Below are positions 1 to 13,029 of a stretch of DNA of 64,000 nt, one piece after another. Position 1 is the stretch's first letter. Each line of letters starts with the position of its first letter. The stretch is from contig SSBO01000008.1 in the NCBI GenBank assembly GCA_005281725.1, forward strand, positions 62,001 to 126,000, read 5' to 3'. The DNA comes from Wuchereria bancrofti. Lineage: Eukaryota; Nematoda; Chromadorea; Rhabditida; Onchocercidae. The position numbers were made by a program, and so were the translations under genes. Under the pieces are notes generated by a model. It saw only the letters and a list, made by a program, of their open reading frames with translations. It ran no database searches and was not told the DNA's origin.

Positions 1-2507
1 CTGATGTCACTTCTTTCTTCTTCCTATCAATCCTGTAAAGTTCATTTTTTATGGATTAATAAGCTTTTACTTTTTAAGTTGAATTCAATTATTCTAATTA
101 ATACTAACGTATTCATCAGATGTATTTTACAAAATATTTAAAACATTCTGTTCTTCCTTTCTTTATTTACATTCATGGAGATACAATGCTTATTGTACCA
201 GTAATTTGTTTTACAAACTATTTAGAAGTTTACTCCTTTTTTAGATTACAATTTTCTTATTCATTTATTTTATTCTAAAGCTTGATAATGAATTTATCTC
301 CAAAAAAAGTTTTTTTTTTAAATATTGAAAACACAACTGCGCTATATATTATATTACCTATCAAATGTTGCTTCGAATTCGGATTCTTCATCTTTAGCTT
401 CAGTGACAGTTTGTTCTTCTATATCCATTTCAGTATCGGTTTCCTCCTTTTCCACCGTTTTTGTTTCCTTTTCAGTTGTTTTTTGTTCCTTTTCAGTTTC
501 AGTTGGCGAAACAGCAGTAAGGGGTTTTGATAATTTCAGCTTCTTTTTTTTTTCTTGTGGTTTAGTTTTCTTAGGTCGATATTTTCTCTGAAAGAATCTG
601 AAACGCTTTTATCATATTCATTTTTGTGTAATTCATTATTATTATTATTATTATTATTATTTGTTATTATTACTACTAAATTGCTATCATTACTTGTTAT
701 TACTGCTGTTATTGTTGTCAATAACATCAATAAAACTAGTATTAATTACTAATTACTTACTGAAATTATATATAACTGTTGCTAAGATGATGCATGAAAA
801 GTGGGAAAGAAAATGCGAATAAAAATTGGGAACAAATGGAAAGGAAAAATAATTGTTACTGATTATTCTTCAAAAATACGAAATTTTATTTTGATTGTTT
901 CAGAATTAGGATGTCATTTGTTTACTGATAGTTATTAAAACTGAAAATTTAAATTATACTTTCTCTTTGCCTTCCTCAGAAGAGACAGAGTTTGGTTTTG
1001 TACCTTCCTTCCATTTCAGGACATTTTGTTTTTTCTTCTTACTTCGTGCTGGTCTTTGCTGTACAGCTACCTGAAAGAAGAATTTTTTGAGACATCAGTT
1101 GTTGAGAAATTTCTGTACAATGCAAATTGATAATTATATAAATGGCTTATTTGTGTGATAATTTGTTAATTTATTATAAGAATACACTGGAGTATTAAAA
1201 AAGGAAAGAAAAGAATTTTTAGGTCACATGACTTGAAATAATGAATTATTTAAATTCAAACTGGAATGTCGAAATTTTGGTGCCTTCAAAATGCACAATT
1301 CATTTTTTCCAATGATATAATTTAAATAAAATTTATTCTGCTCTTGGTAGTATTTAATTACTCTAATGTTACTTTAGAATGGCATACAAATTATGTATGA
1401 GGAATAATTTTTCAAGTAATAATTTCTGAAAGAAAAAAAAATGCTGCTTGTATCTGAAACATATTCAACTGTAATGGAGGAAATGATTTGAAATTTATTT
1501 ACGAGTATCAATAATTAAATGACACTTTTAAATATTGGAAAAATCGTCATATTTTGCAGCATTGGTGAAATTAATTTTCACATTTCTTTTACTGGTTAAT
1601 AATATATGCAACAGATTATTTATTTATCTTCTTTTCCAAATCGTGAATATTAATATTACGTAATTATGATAAGTTCTCTTAAGCTGCTCCAAAATTAATA
1701 GTAAAATTTGCAAAATATTGAAGATACTACTACCTTTTATTAATGAATTAATAATATGTAAATTTCAAGTCGATAACTTTTTTTTTGAATTTTTTCTCCA
1801 CCTTTCTTACATATTCCATTAAACTTTTTAGGTATTTTTTCAAATTACTTGTATAACTAGAGTAAATTAGATTGTATTTACTAATTTTTTTATAAACATA
1901 ATCAAATTACTCAAATGTTTTTTTTGCTCATTTTAATTTTTCTTCATAAAAAGTAGTTCTAACTTCAATTAATAAAAGAATAAAGAAATAAGTCAGTCAA
2001 CAAACAAGAAATAATATTATAGCACTTTGACACATAGCTAAATAAATAATATGATAATATATCTGAACAAATAACCAAGTAAACAATATGATCACAAACC
2101 TTTTCAAATTCCGTATTTTCTTCTTTACCACCAATCGTTCCTTTTTTATGTCGTAAAAATTTCATTCTCATTTTTCGAAAATTTGATGGTAAGCCAATAG
2201 TTTTTAGCTTTTCTTTTGTTGCTTTCAAGCTAAACAATTCACCTCCAACTGTACTTGCAAGTGCAGTTGCAGGTGGACTTGCAGATGTACTTGCAGTTGA
2301 ACTTGTAGCAATACTACTACTGCCACTACTATCCTGCATGGATGATGACTGCTGTTGCTCTTGCTGTTGTTGTTGTTGATGATGATCAGATGATACTGTA
2401 TCAGTAAGCAATTTTTTCCATTGATTTTTTAAACGACTAGCCATTACAATTGATAATATTAAAGAAGCAACAATTGTTAAACTTTCAATTAACCAATCCT
2501 TTTCCAT
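1..2507 (-). CDS. Lysine-rich protein with one N-terminal membrane segment, unrecognised, partial at left edge
   Basis: I do not recognise the family. Exons read on the minus strand: 2507-2100, 1070-960, 587-358 and probably 32-1, joined in phases 0, 0 and 2. The protein begins MEKDWLIESLTIVASLILSI, a short acidic and polar stretch followed by one hydrophobic segment (about residues 8-22). After it come a basic patch, a glutamine run (about residues 42-52), a Ser/Thr/Ala-rich stretch, then basic clusters (SKKKKQ, KYRPKKTKPQEKKKKLKL) and an acidic Glu/Thr-rich tail. It therefore looks like a small membrane-anchored protein with a long charged, disordered cytosolic or luminal tail. The third exon ends AG|GTAATA, so a TAA stop at 354-356 appears if the donor is not used; reading on into 32-1 keeps the frame open to the edge. 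I chose the ATG at 2507 because the apparent upstream start is GTG. The exon joins are fairly sure; the function is unknown. Confidence 0.55.
633..662. repeat. (ATT)n microsatellite in an intron
   Basis: About ten uninterrupted ATT units inside the second intron of the left-hand minus-strand gene. Confidence 0.9.
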
Positions 2508-5500
2508 ATTATATAACAGAAATAAACATTTCACATCCGCTTTTATGCTATTTATAAGAGTATAATAACATCGATATATTTATGCAAAGAAGAAAAACCA
2601 TACGCAAGTATTTAATAGAAATTTAAATATTGTAATTTTAAAATTTTGAAAAAAAAATTCTTAATTTCTTCCTTTTTTTATAGTTAACGTCTATTTATCA
2701 TATAGCAAATGAATCTTTTTTTTTAAAAAATTAATTCTTAAATCATTTTTGTATATTTTTCTACATTAAATATATTTTTCTACATTTACCTAATTTGTGC
2801 CAATATTACTAATAATGCCGATTGTTTGCTTAATGAAAGAAGAATGTTGCATGTAAAAATTGCTACTATCAACAATTTTATATCGAATTGAAAATTCTTT
2901 GCAGTAACAATCTTTTTCTTCAAAAATTCCTAAAAGAGAAACTCAAACATCCAGTTTATTAATTATATTAATAGTTGTGAAAGCGTCAAAGAGTCAAATA
3001 AATTTTGCTAATTAAGTAAAAGGAAAAAATACTGAAGTGCTATTTTAATTTAGCACTGTTTTTCTTTTTTCTTCCTACTCAAATTTTTTACTTTTATTTG
3101 GTTTTTCCTTAATTAGTTTATTCACCTTAATTTTCGTTGCAATTTTTCTCTTTTTTTCAATTTTTCATTATTTTTTTAATTCAAATTTTTTTTTGACTTA
3201 GAAGCAAAAGTAAATCAATTATTCAATTCGTTTTTTTTCTTTCTGATTTAATATTTAGCAATAAATTAAACTTATTTATATGACAACAAAAAACAGAAGA
3301 AAAAGAAAGCGGAGAAAAAACCAAATGAATAATCATCTTACAAAAATGAAAAATTTGCGAATTCTTGCAATTACTCTTTCTTATGTGAAAGTAATTTTCG
3401 GATAAAAACTGATGACCTGAAATAGAAATTGAGCTTATGCAATTTTTGCCAACAGAAATTGCATTTTTTTTTCCTTCAAAATTGCATGCCTTAACGATGA
3501 AATTGACAGGTAAAAGGATGGAATTGAGTGGATACTGAAGAAGAAAGATGAAATGCTACTTATGATCGATCTACCTATGTGATAGAAATGGTTGGTAAGA
3601 ATTGAAATCAATGACGGTCAAGGTTATGTAACAAAAAAAGGAAAGAAAAAATGGAAGAGAGAAAAGTAGAAAATGAAGGTCATGAATAATGATAATTTGC
3701 ATGCAAATTTATTCATAAAATTTATAACTTTTAGTTGAAAATATTCAATTTACTTAAATTTTCTCTTCCTTTTGCTTGTTTATATTAAATTCATTCGAAA
3801 TATTTAAGAGGAAACTGCATGTATCATTTGTATGAATTTTACACAAATTTTAATTTAATTATCATTTTAAATTTATCTAACTTCTCTTCTTCCTTAGTTT
3901 ATCAATCACTCAAAATATCTAGTGATAAAATGTGTATCTCATTCTTTGTAAAATTGTGAAATTTTAATTTAATAAGTTTTTTTTAATTTTATTTAGCTTA
4001 GGCTTCATTTTCTTTCTCTATCTTTCTCAAAACATTTATTAGGTCATAATATGCGTTTCTTTCTTCATAACCTAAAATGTTTTATAATCTTAAATAAATT
4101 TTAAAATTTAATTTTTCTTTGCTATAAATTAATGTTACTGTTTACTTCATAAACAGTTTATATAAAAGAAGGAAAGAATATATTATATCATGCAATTATC
4201 ATATTTATCATCAAATATGAGTACTGGCTACGATATTCGTTGTATCATTAAAATTATTGCTTATAAATTTTATCCAAAACTTTGCATTTAACTGTTTTGT
4301 TGACATACGATGATATTTATTTATTTATGGCATTGATTTATTTTGTATAAAAAAAGGGTAAATTATTTATTAAATTTTTGTTATGATTAATTAAAAGCCA
4401 ATGTATTTGCTATTTTCGAGGTTTTACCTTACCATATTCATATTTGTTATTGTCGTGTATTTTAATATTTTTGCAATTTCTCTTTTTTTTAAAAAAAAAC
4501 TTTTCAAAGTTTAGTAATGTTTTCGAAAAATGAAATTTTACAATTTTCTATAATGCTATCATCATTGTCATATCATTTATCAACAAAAGGTATGATTATT
4601 TTTCAGACTGACGGTTTGACTTTTTTTGAAATAAACAATAATATATTACTTCGAGTTGGACGTTTGAATTTTATCTTGGATTCCGTTGATTGCATTAATT
4701 ATATTGAATATTATTTGCCGATTAAATTGAAATTTTATTAAGTCAATAAACGATTGCATATTAATAATTTATCTTATACGATCCGATGTGATTGTTAACA
4801 AATTGAATTCTTTCTAACAAAGATGAAAATAGGCATAATTTAAGTATGAAATTAATTCGTAAACACGTATTACAGTTAATAATGTATATGTGAAAGAGGA
4901 AATGTCAGAAGATTGTACATATATATATATATTTATTTAGTAGGTCAAATTCATAGCTTGAATGAATTGTAAGTGAAATTCATAGCTGATGACACAATCA
5001 TCTGTTATATTGCTTGATGATTATTTGTGATCTTGAAAAGACGAATCATGGATAAGGTACTTGACCTTGAATGAATTGTAAGTGAAAAGTATCACTCTTT
5101 CATTTTGGTTTATACCTTTTCATCCGGTGATCCACCTCCTCCTTCTTCTCACTTCTTCCTTCCTTCTTTTACCAATAATACCTAACCAGATCAATCTTGT
5201 CCTTCCTTCATTTTCAATTTCTAACTCTTCCTCAATTCATCTCAAACCACATTTTCATCAAATTTATACCATCCCTTTCAACCTAATCCTTTTCACCATT
5301 AATCTCTTTTTTTTTGTCCCATCCTTCTTTTCTTCCTTTATCTAAGAAATCACTTGTATTAATTGTTACAATTGTTATTCGTCCTCAAACACTACAACAA
5401 CAATCATCATAATCATCACCATCATCATTGTCATCGCCATTATCATCATTTTCTTATAATTGACCGTAAAACTGTCACTTTTTGGCACAGCAGTTGAATT

Positions 5501-5523
5501 TTCAATTCAAAATTTTCGAGGCT
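2508..5523. other. Intergenic region between divergent genes
   Basis: This 3 kb lies between the start of the left minus-strand gene and the start of the plus-strand ZP-domain gene, so it should hold both promoters. I see poly-A and poly-T tracts, a short TA run near 4920, a 22-base direct repeat (4955-4976 and 5066-5087), a pyrimidine-rich block (about 5120-5340) and an imperfect ATC/CAT triplet tract (about 5405-5455). No convincing exon was found. Confidence 0.6.
4955..5087. repeat. 22-base direct repeat pair
   Basis: The same 22 bases, starting CTTGAATGAATTGTAAG, occur at 4955-4976 and 5066-5087, 111 bases apart, about 440 bases upstream of the ZP-gene start codon. It could be a regulatory repeat or an old local duplication. 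Confidence 0.7.
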
Positions 5524-8500
5524 ATGCTCTTCTATTTGGATATTCTGATAATATTACCATTAAACTGTTTCGCTATTACCTACATCGAAAATTCTATCTT
5601 AGGTAATTGTTTATTTTCATTTTTTTTTTAAATTTTATTTCGAAATTATATATGTGACTTTAGTAAAGAATATTTCACTCTCTTGCAATGGATGATATTT
5701 TGTCAGATTTTATCAAGAAATTTTCAACTTCTGAATTCAAGAAATATTCAAGCAGCATATAAGAGAATCACAATTTATGATGTTTACAGGAGTTAGCAAT
5801 ACGCTTAAATGGTAGCTTCATAAATTGTTTATAAATGAATAACATAGTTGTAGAAGCAAACTAAAGATATCTATTACCTAATTTTATTGATTGATTTTAT
5901 TAATAAATTTTTTTTTAATTCCAATAAGCTTATTTATCATATAGTTGATAAATAAAAATGTTTTTTTCTTTAAATATTTATTGAATTGTCACAGATAACA
6001 ATATCAAAGTAAATCAGTTTATTCGATGTAATCCCTAAAACTACAACTTGTTAGTACAATTTTATGCTTGAAAAATCTTTATCGTTCAAAGTTAGCAATG
6101 AAGTTAATTAAAAAACTTTTCTAAATACTTTTCATTTGTTTTAAAGCTGCTTGAAGTTGAACATTTGAGCAAGAAAAAATACCAAATGGAAATCTAAATG
6201 ACTAAAACAAAGAGAATATAATCCGTAAATTTGATGGTGCAAAAAAAAATAAATAGATTTAATAAATGAGATATTGTCAACTTTATAATTTTAATAGTAG
6301 CACATATATAATACAATTTGACAAACAGTTATTGCATAACCATCACCTAAGAATTGCTTATCTATTTCGGATTTTATGATAATATTTTGATAAATCTTTA
6401 AATTAAAAGTCAATGTGCAAATTTTCTTCCAACTACAAGATAGCATAATTTTTACTCTTTAACTTCAGATTATTAACAAATTCAAGATTTGGGTTAACCT
6501 CAATAAAATTGTTATTTTTCGAAGAATTTATTTTTAAAATTTATTCCTCAAACTTTTAATTTATAAGTTTGTTTCTTCGAAAGGGAAAAAAAAGTTGGGA
6601 AAATCAAACAGTTATCCAACAGATAAATAAATTTTTTCCTCATTGCTGGACCAAATTTATTCGGATAAAAGATTTATGGAAGCCAAAAGAAAAGTAATGC
6701 GGAAAGACTTCTTTAACCTTGAACTAAAATTTAAAATTTTTTTAAAAAAAAGGAAAAAGGAAGGAATTGGAAAAAATTGATTGTCTGCAGCTACTGCTAT
6801 AAATTTTGAAATGTGCTCTTTGCTACTAAATTTAGATTATAACTTGCAAAAAAAAAATTTAAAAGAAGAAAAACTTTCATCACACATCTGATTGCATCAC
6901 GAAATTTCTAAAATAATTTCATAAATTTTTGCAGAAAAAAATTCTATACATCAATTATTATTTATCATTATTATTAATTATATTGGTACATAATTAATAA
7001 CGATAATTCGTATATCATATTGGTATGACATAAATATTTAAGTCTAAAATGAAGTGAAAATATAATTAATGCAATTTGAAATCATTGGAATAAAAAATAT
7101 GTTAGAATGAATAGAATTATATCGTTGTTTAACAATTAATTACATGAAAAAAAAACATATTAATAAATTTTCATCATTAATTTACTTACCTTTTAATTTT
7201 CATTTCTTATTTGTAATGTATAAAATGTTAACAAAAAATTCTACACATTGAGTTATAAATTGTTCATTGTAATTTGTATATTTTATATTATACAAGTAGG
7301 AGGAAGTAAATATTATTTGTTATGAAATGAAAAGTCTTAAAAGTGGACAATTTATTGTATTACTAATTGTTGTACCATTAAATGGGTTTCTATTATTAGT
7401 GAAAGATTTATTGCCATTCGTTATTGCTTTATTACTAAATGGCAAGGTTATGGGAATTATTGATACAATATGATCGTTACAGTTTTGCTGTAACAAATTT
7501 CGTCTTTTAGTCATCATTTATGGTCATAAATTAGTCATTTATAAGTTTCACATTCATTTAAAAATATTTACAAAAGTTAATTGGTGAGGAAAAAGACTAA
7601 ATGGAAAAATAAAAGAGAAAGGAAATGAAATTGATGAAGTAAGTAACTTTTTTCTTTATTTGTTGATAAATTTGTTTAGAATTTTTTTTTAACTAAATTT
7701 CAAAAATTTATTTTTGTTTATAATTGAAATAGTGAGATTATTTTGCGCAAAGAAAAGAAAGAAAGCATTGTCTTTTTTAGTCAAATTTTAAATTTTAATA
7801 AAATACAAATCAAAGCAAATTTCGATTAAAAATATGAATTCAAAGAGTGACTGCAATTTTTTGTTTTTTGCTATAAATGTTAAACGTATTGCAATATCAA
7901 AATAATATGCAAAAAAAAGATGAACTAAGGATTTTTTATGTGGACATTCTTAATTTATTTCGGTTTTTAATTCAATTTGATTTAACCTAAATTGATTCTA
8001 AAATTTAATTTCAAATATTTTTTAATTCAGTTCAAGGTGTAAATTACATCTTCACTTAGGTATACCGAAGGTGTCCTGCGAAGAAAGTGATTTATCATTG
8101 GATGTGATAACAGCGCAACCATTTAATGGTAATATATTTGTTAAAGGACGAGCAAAAGATTCCTCATGCAAGCAATCGTATAATTACAATAGTTCAAATT
8201 CATATACATTATCACTTGGTGAATGCGGTATGCAACGTTTGCGCTCAGTTAGTTTTATCAATATGGTTGCATCATTTTCATCTTTTTTTTTATTAATATA
8301 ATTTATTGATTGATACTGATTGAATTATTGAATAATTATTTTGAACTAAAATAAGTATATATAAGAAATTTTTCAGTCATCATAGGAAATTTTGCCTAGT
8401 AATTTAACAAATGTTAAAATTTTTTTAAAACACTTAGAAACTACTTCAAATTCTATATATGTGATGCATTTTTAAATTAATAAAATTGAATATATATATA

Positions 8501-11006
8501 GTTTAAATAAATTTAAATAACCAAGTTATGCTGATAAATTTTTGAACTTGTTATATCTTTTCATTATTCTCCATTATCATTTCAAAAATAGATCTAATGA
8601 TTAATCTTAATAAAATTAATCCCATGTGGATTAATTTTATTGCAACAGTATCTATTATCAATAAGTTTTTTGATCATTTTATATTGACAGGTTTGAGAAA
8701 AAAAACTTCAATTGGAAGTTTGAAGATTAACAAAATTATAATCATATGATTATTTCAGATTAATCCACGTGGGATTAATTTTATTGTAACAGTAATCGTC
8801 TCATTTCATCCAGCTGGTTTTATCACTAAAAATGATCGAGCATTCCATGTGAAATGCTTTTATCTGGAACCGGATACGATTGTTACGTCAGCTCTTAACG
8901 TCAGGTAATTTTAAATTAAATTTTCACCACTGAAAACTGTTTCTTAATATTAAATTAATTTTGATATCACAAAATAATTAAAGTTTTCTCAAACTAAAAT
9001 TTATTTTAGATCTAAATTTTTTGCGAATTATTTCTGTCATTGGCAAGAATTCAAATAAAATCTTGAAAATTTCACCAAGTGCGCAAATTTTCATGTAAAT
9101 TTTACTGTAACCGTAATTTTTTGGCTTCCGACTTTCTTTCGATTTAATTTAACTATATAAAATGATTTTCACATCACAAGTTTTTTCGATTATTCTTGAT
9201 ATCACAAAATAATTTGGAACCACCAAGTCTTTGAATCAAAATAAAATTTGAAAAATTCCGAATGAAGTATGCTTATTTCAAGCTTATTCGTACTGCATTT
9301 ATAATTTCTAGTCACAAATTTGATGTCATATAATTTTGTCACCAATAACGTTGTTGAGAATTTGTTTCTGTTATTGATATCTACTGATCAAATATCATAG
9401 CCCATTGGTGACAACAGAATTACGAGATAGTTTGAAGCTACCAACATGTGAGTACACCGTACGACGGGATGGCATTAATGGGCCACAACTTACATTTGCA
9501 AATGTTGGTGAAACGGTACGTTTTATTACAATTTCGAAAGGGAATGTAAAAAAAAATGTTAATTTATTAAAAAATTCAACGTTATAAGTTTTTAAGAATC
9601 AAATTATAATTTAACTTAACTTCTAACAGATTTAAAAAAAATTTAGTTTTACTTAGTAAGTGAAACTAAGTTCTGGATTGTCACCAGATTTTTTTCTTTG
9701 TTTTATTCAATAATTTAGTAGTTTATTTATTAATGAAAATGTGAGACAAAAACTAGGAAATATATTTAAAAATGCACTTTATTTTAATCATAGTCATATT
9801 TAATGTATATCGTTTCCTTAATTACATCTAACAAAGCAATGTAATATTCTTATTTCATTTTAACTTTATTGTTTTAGTAGAATAGCTCAATTATTTATTA
9901 AAATATTCATTCGTTTTGTTCAATTTTTGCTTAAAAATAAAGGAACAATTTGAATCAATGCTATAAATTTGGCTAATTATGTTGCTAGCACAATACCATA
10001 TAAGATATAATTAATCAGAAAATATCAAATACTGCTAATAATGAATCTTTATAATATTTTTAAAGGTATTCCACGTTTGGGTGTGTGATGGCGTTGGTAT
10101 GGGAATGCTTGTTAAAAAATGTTTTGTAACGGATGGCGAAAGCACTGATCATTCTGTCTTAGATTCTGATGGGTATAGCTATGCTTAATTGCAAATGAAT
10201 AAAATATTCAGAATAAACAGTTTAAATTTTTAAATCTTTACTGAAAATAAATTATTCATTAAATGGAAAATTGATTAATTTTTATAAAATTAAATATTGC
10301 ATTTTTAGCTGTTCACTAGACAATTTTTTGTTGAGTGAACTAGTATATGATTCATCGCTAATGAAAGCATATGCTCAAAGTCAAGTATTCAAATATGCTG
10401 ATAGCAATCGATTATTCTTCACCTGTCAAATTCAATTATGTCAAAAAGCGATGGGTTACTGTGATGGGATTTCGGTAAGTAAGCAATGATTATTATTGCC
10501 CTATCCAATATTAGAAAACATTCATCTTACGAAAATCTTCCGAAAACTTACGAAAAAAAAAAATTATCTACGAGGAAAAAGAAAGTATTCTGATTAATTC
10601 ATAAAAAATTTCAAAAAATAAAAAGAGACTGTAAATGATACTAACATTTGATTAGCAATATTTGCTGATTAATGATATGTCTTATTTTTAGCCACCAAAA
10701 TGCTCGGACGAAGCAGATGCTAAAGAAAAGCGCAATCGTCGTTCGATTTCCCACCTGAAACCGTCATCTAGTGCGGATGATCAATCAGGTGGTGGCATCC
10801 TTGAAATGGATGTTACTTCGTCGGAAATGCTTATTGGTGGAATTGATGATATGTTAATTGAAGCATCTTCTTCGTGCTTTTCGCCCTTTCTTGTTGCGCT
10901 CTCCAATTTTGTTCTTTTCACTTTAGCTATTATTCTTTTGGTTATTGTTATAGCAATGAAAAAGGAATTACGGAAAACATTCATCTGTACCACATATTTT
11001 TATTAA
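5524..11006 (+). CDS. ZP-domain cuticlin-like transmembrane protein (371 aa)
   Basis: Seven exons: 5524-5602, 8060-8247, 8759-8904, 9401-9515, 10066-10172, 10309-10474 and 10692-11006; all phases agree and the sum is 371 codons plus stop. Residues 1-20 form a signal peptide (MLFYLDILIILPLNCFA). The ZP domain follows, with paired cysteines and the family-typical stretches LGECGMQRLRS-INPRG, VIVSFHP, FHVKCFY, VFHVWVC, DGCSLD, VFKYADS and FFTCQIQLC. A furin-like site (KEKRNRRS) comes next, and a C-terminal membrane segment (FVLFTLAIILLVIVIAM) ends in a short basic tail. In nematodes such proteins are secreted by the epidermis, cleaved near the membrane and polymerise in the cuticle or apical matrix; that role is inferred from the family. 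Intron 1 is 2.5 kb. Upstream is a 3 kb intergenic region shared with a divergent gene. I cannot assign it to one named cuticlin. Confidence 0.9.
8615..8650 (+). repeat. Decayed intronic copy of the 5' end of ZP-gene exon 3
   Basis: The 36 bases here match the first part of exon 3 (8759-8795, from ATTAATCC to ACAGTA) with only a few differences. No splice acceptor precedes the copy and its reading frame soon diverges, so it looks like a local duplication, not a usable exon. Confidence 0.65.
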
Positions 11007-13029
11007 AAATAGTGAAATTATTAATGTACAAGATAGACTCATTCATTCATCATGTAATTAGCATTAATTGCTTTAATATTTATCCTATAATTTCATAATA
11101 GTAACAGTAACATTTCGAAATACAAATAATTAATAATATATAAGTAATAATAATAATTGAAAAGTAATAATAACAATTAATGATTAGCAATAATAATTAA
11201 TAGTTAATAATAATTATATTATTAATAGCAATAATAACAACTAATAGTAGTAATAATAAAAATAATAATAATGATAATAATACTAATACTAATGCTAATA
11301 ATAATTAATAATAGTAATAATAAATGACAACAATAATAATTCATCACTAAATGATGATAAAAAACATTAAATATTATAAATAAGTTTACAATTTTTTTCA
11401 CTTTTATGATACTTTCATCAAATATCACAATCACAAAATGATCCTTTTTTCTTCATAACTTCATGAGAAATTGGTAATTTGAAGAAAAATAAAAGTATAT
11501 CTGAAAACATCATTCATATTTGTTTATCAGTGCTTTCAATTAATTGATAACATCGGATAATAAGGCATCATTTCATGATAATTTACTAACATTGTAAGAT
11601 TAATCAATATTTATTCTCAAATTCTTTTTCATACTAAAATATTTGTGACTTATTATTATTATTATTATTATTATATGCAAGCAATTAACTTGATAAAATA
11701 TTAAAAACATTCCATTTGTTGTTTTATATTTTTCTATTTCATTCATTTTGTTATTGTAAAATATTTTTAATATAGGAATTAAATTTTTATTTCATTCAAA
11801 TTTTATTTCTCTTTGTCATAAATATTTTAAACAAATTTAAAATATTGTTTGTTGCTATAAAATGTTAAACTGTCTACGAGCATTCATTTTTTTACTACAA
11901 TTACACATAAAGGAACGGTTGATTTAAAGTTACATTATTATCCACGATAAGCTAAAAAAAATATTAAAGAGTGATAAATGTATTAGTATAGGTAGAATAA
12001 ATTTTTGATTTGGAGGTTTTTTCTGGAAATCACTGATTAATATATATGAAACTTTTTACAGAGCAAAAGTAAAAAATATTCCTACTTAAAACAAACAAAC
12101 AAAAATATTCGTTTTTCTTTTTTTTTTGGTTTTATTTCTTTCAGTAAATCATATTGCATGGGAAAATATTGCAAAGATAAAATCAGCAAAATATTTGATT
12201 GATAGATTTTAAAAATTTGCTCTCAAATTTTAAAATGTAGTAAATTGGAATATTCCAGGAAATTTTTTCTTATTTATTAAATCTAAAAATGGTTTGACTG
12301 CCTGTTAGTAATTCGAAAAATACTAGTATATTTTAAAATGCTTAATGGATTATGATAATTCAATAAACCATTATAACAAGAAAATTCCAAGTTAACTAAT
12401 TTAGGAAGAAAGACTTTTTTTTGCAAAGCAGAAATCAAGTGAACTATTTCGATTTTACGATCAAATGTATATAAACAAAGTATGTTTAACAACTATCAGA
12501 CAATGTCATAATTTTTTTAAATCAAAACATTATCATAACTTTTGAAACAATATCTTTACATATTTTTGTGCGATAAGCAAATGCTTTGTAAAATTTTAAA
12601 TTCAAAATTCAATATTTATCACAAATTATCTGTTATTAGAATTTCAATTAAGTTTCGATTTTGTTAAACTTTGCTTCATAAAGTCATCTTCAAGTTGATC
12701 AAGACCAATAGAATTTTTGAACTTTTTTGAAAGCAGATTTTTGTCTTTTTATAAAGGAAAAGATAAATTCATTTATAATATCTATTTCAGTTCATGAGCA
12801 AAAATTGTTAGAAATAAATTGAAATACTTTGATAATGTTTTTAGCTAATTCGTGTTTGTTTGCAAGGTTTACTAAGAAAAAATGATGTTGGCCAAATATG
12901 CAAAACGGGAAGGATTGAATTTAGTTGAAACTATAAATAAAATGAATGATCTCATTTCGAAAATTTTCGATGATTTAACATAAACCGTTTTGTTGAATAA
13001 ATCTTTTTGTTTCTTTTAATTGATCTTTA
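11007..13029. other. Intergenic region, ZP gene to mitochondrial carrier
   Basis: This region holds imperfect AAT/ATT arrays (about 11110-11340) and a clean ATT run (about 11650-11673). Several long poly-A/T stretches follow. No exon-like segment was found. Confidence 0.6.

Noticed and set aside
4517..4741. 74-codon plus-strand frame in the intergenic region
   Set aside because: AT-rich, no recognisable motif, no splice or regulatory context.
5082..5345. 87-codon hydrophobic frame
   Set aside because: Produced by a pyrimidine-rich tract; the apparent hydrophobicity follows from T and C richness.
11222..11434. 70-codon minus-strand frame rich in Ile
   Set aside because: It is a translation of AAT/ATT repeats.
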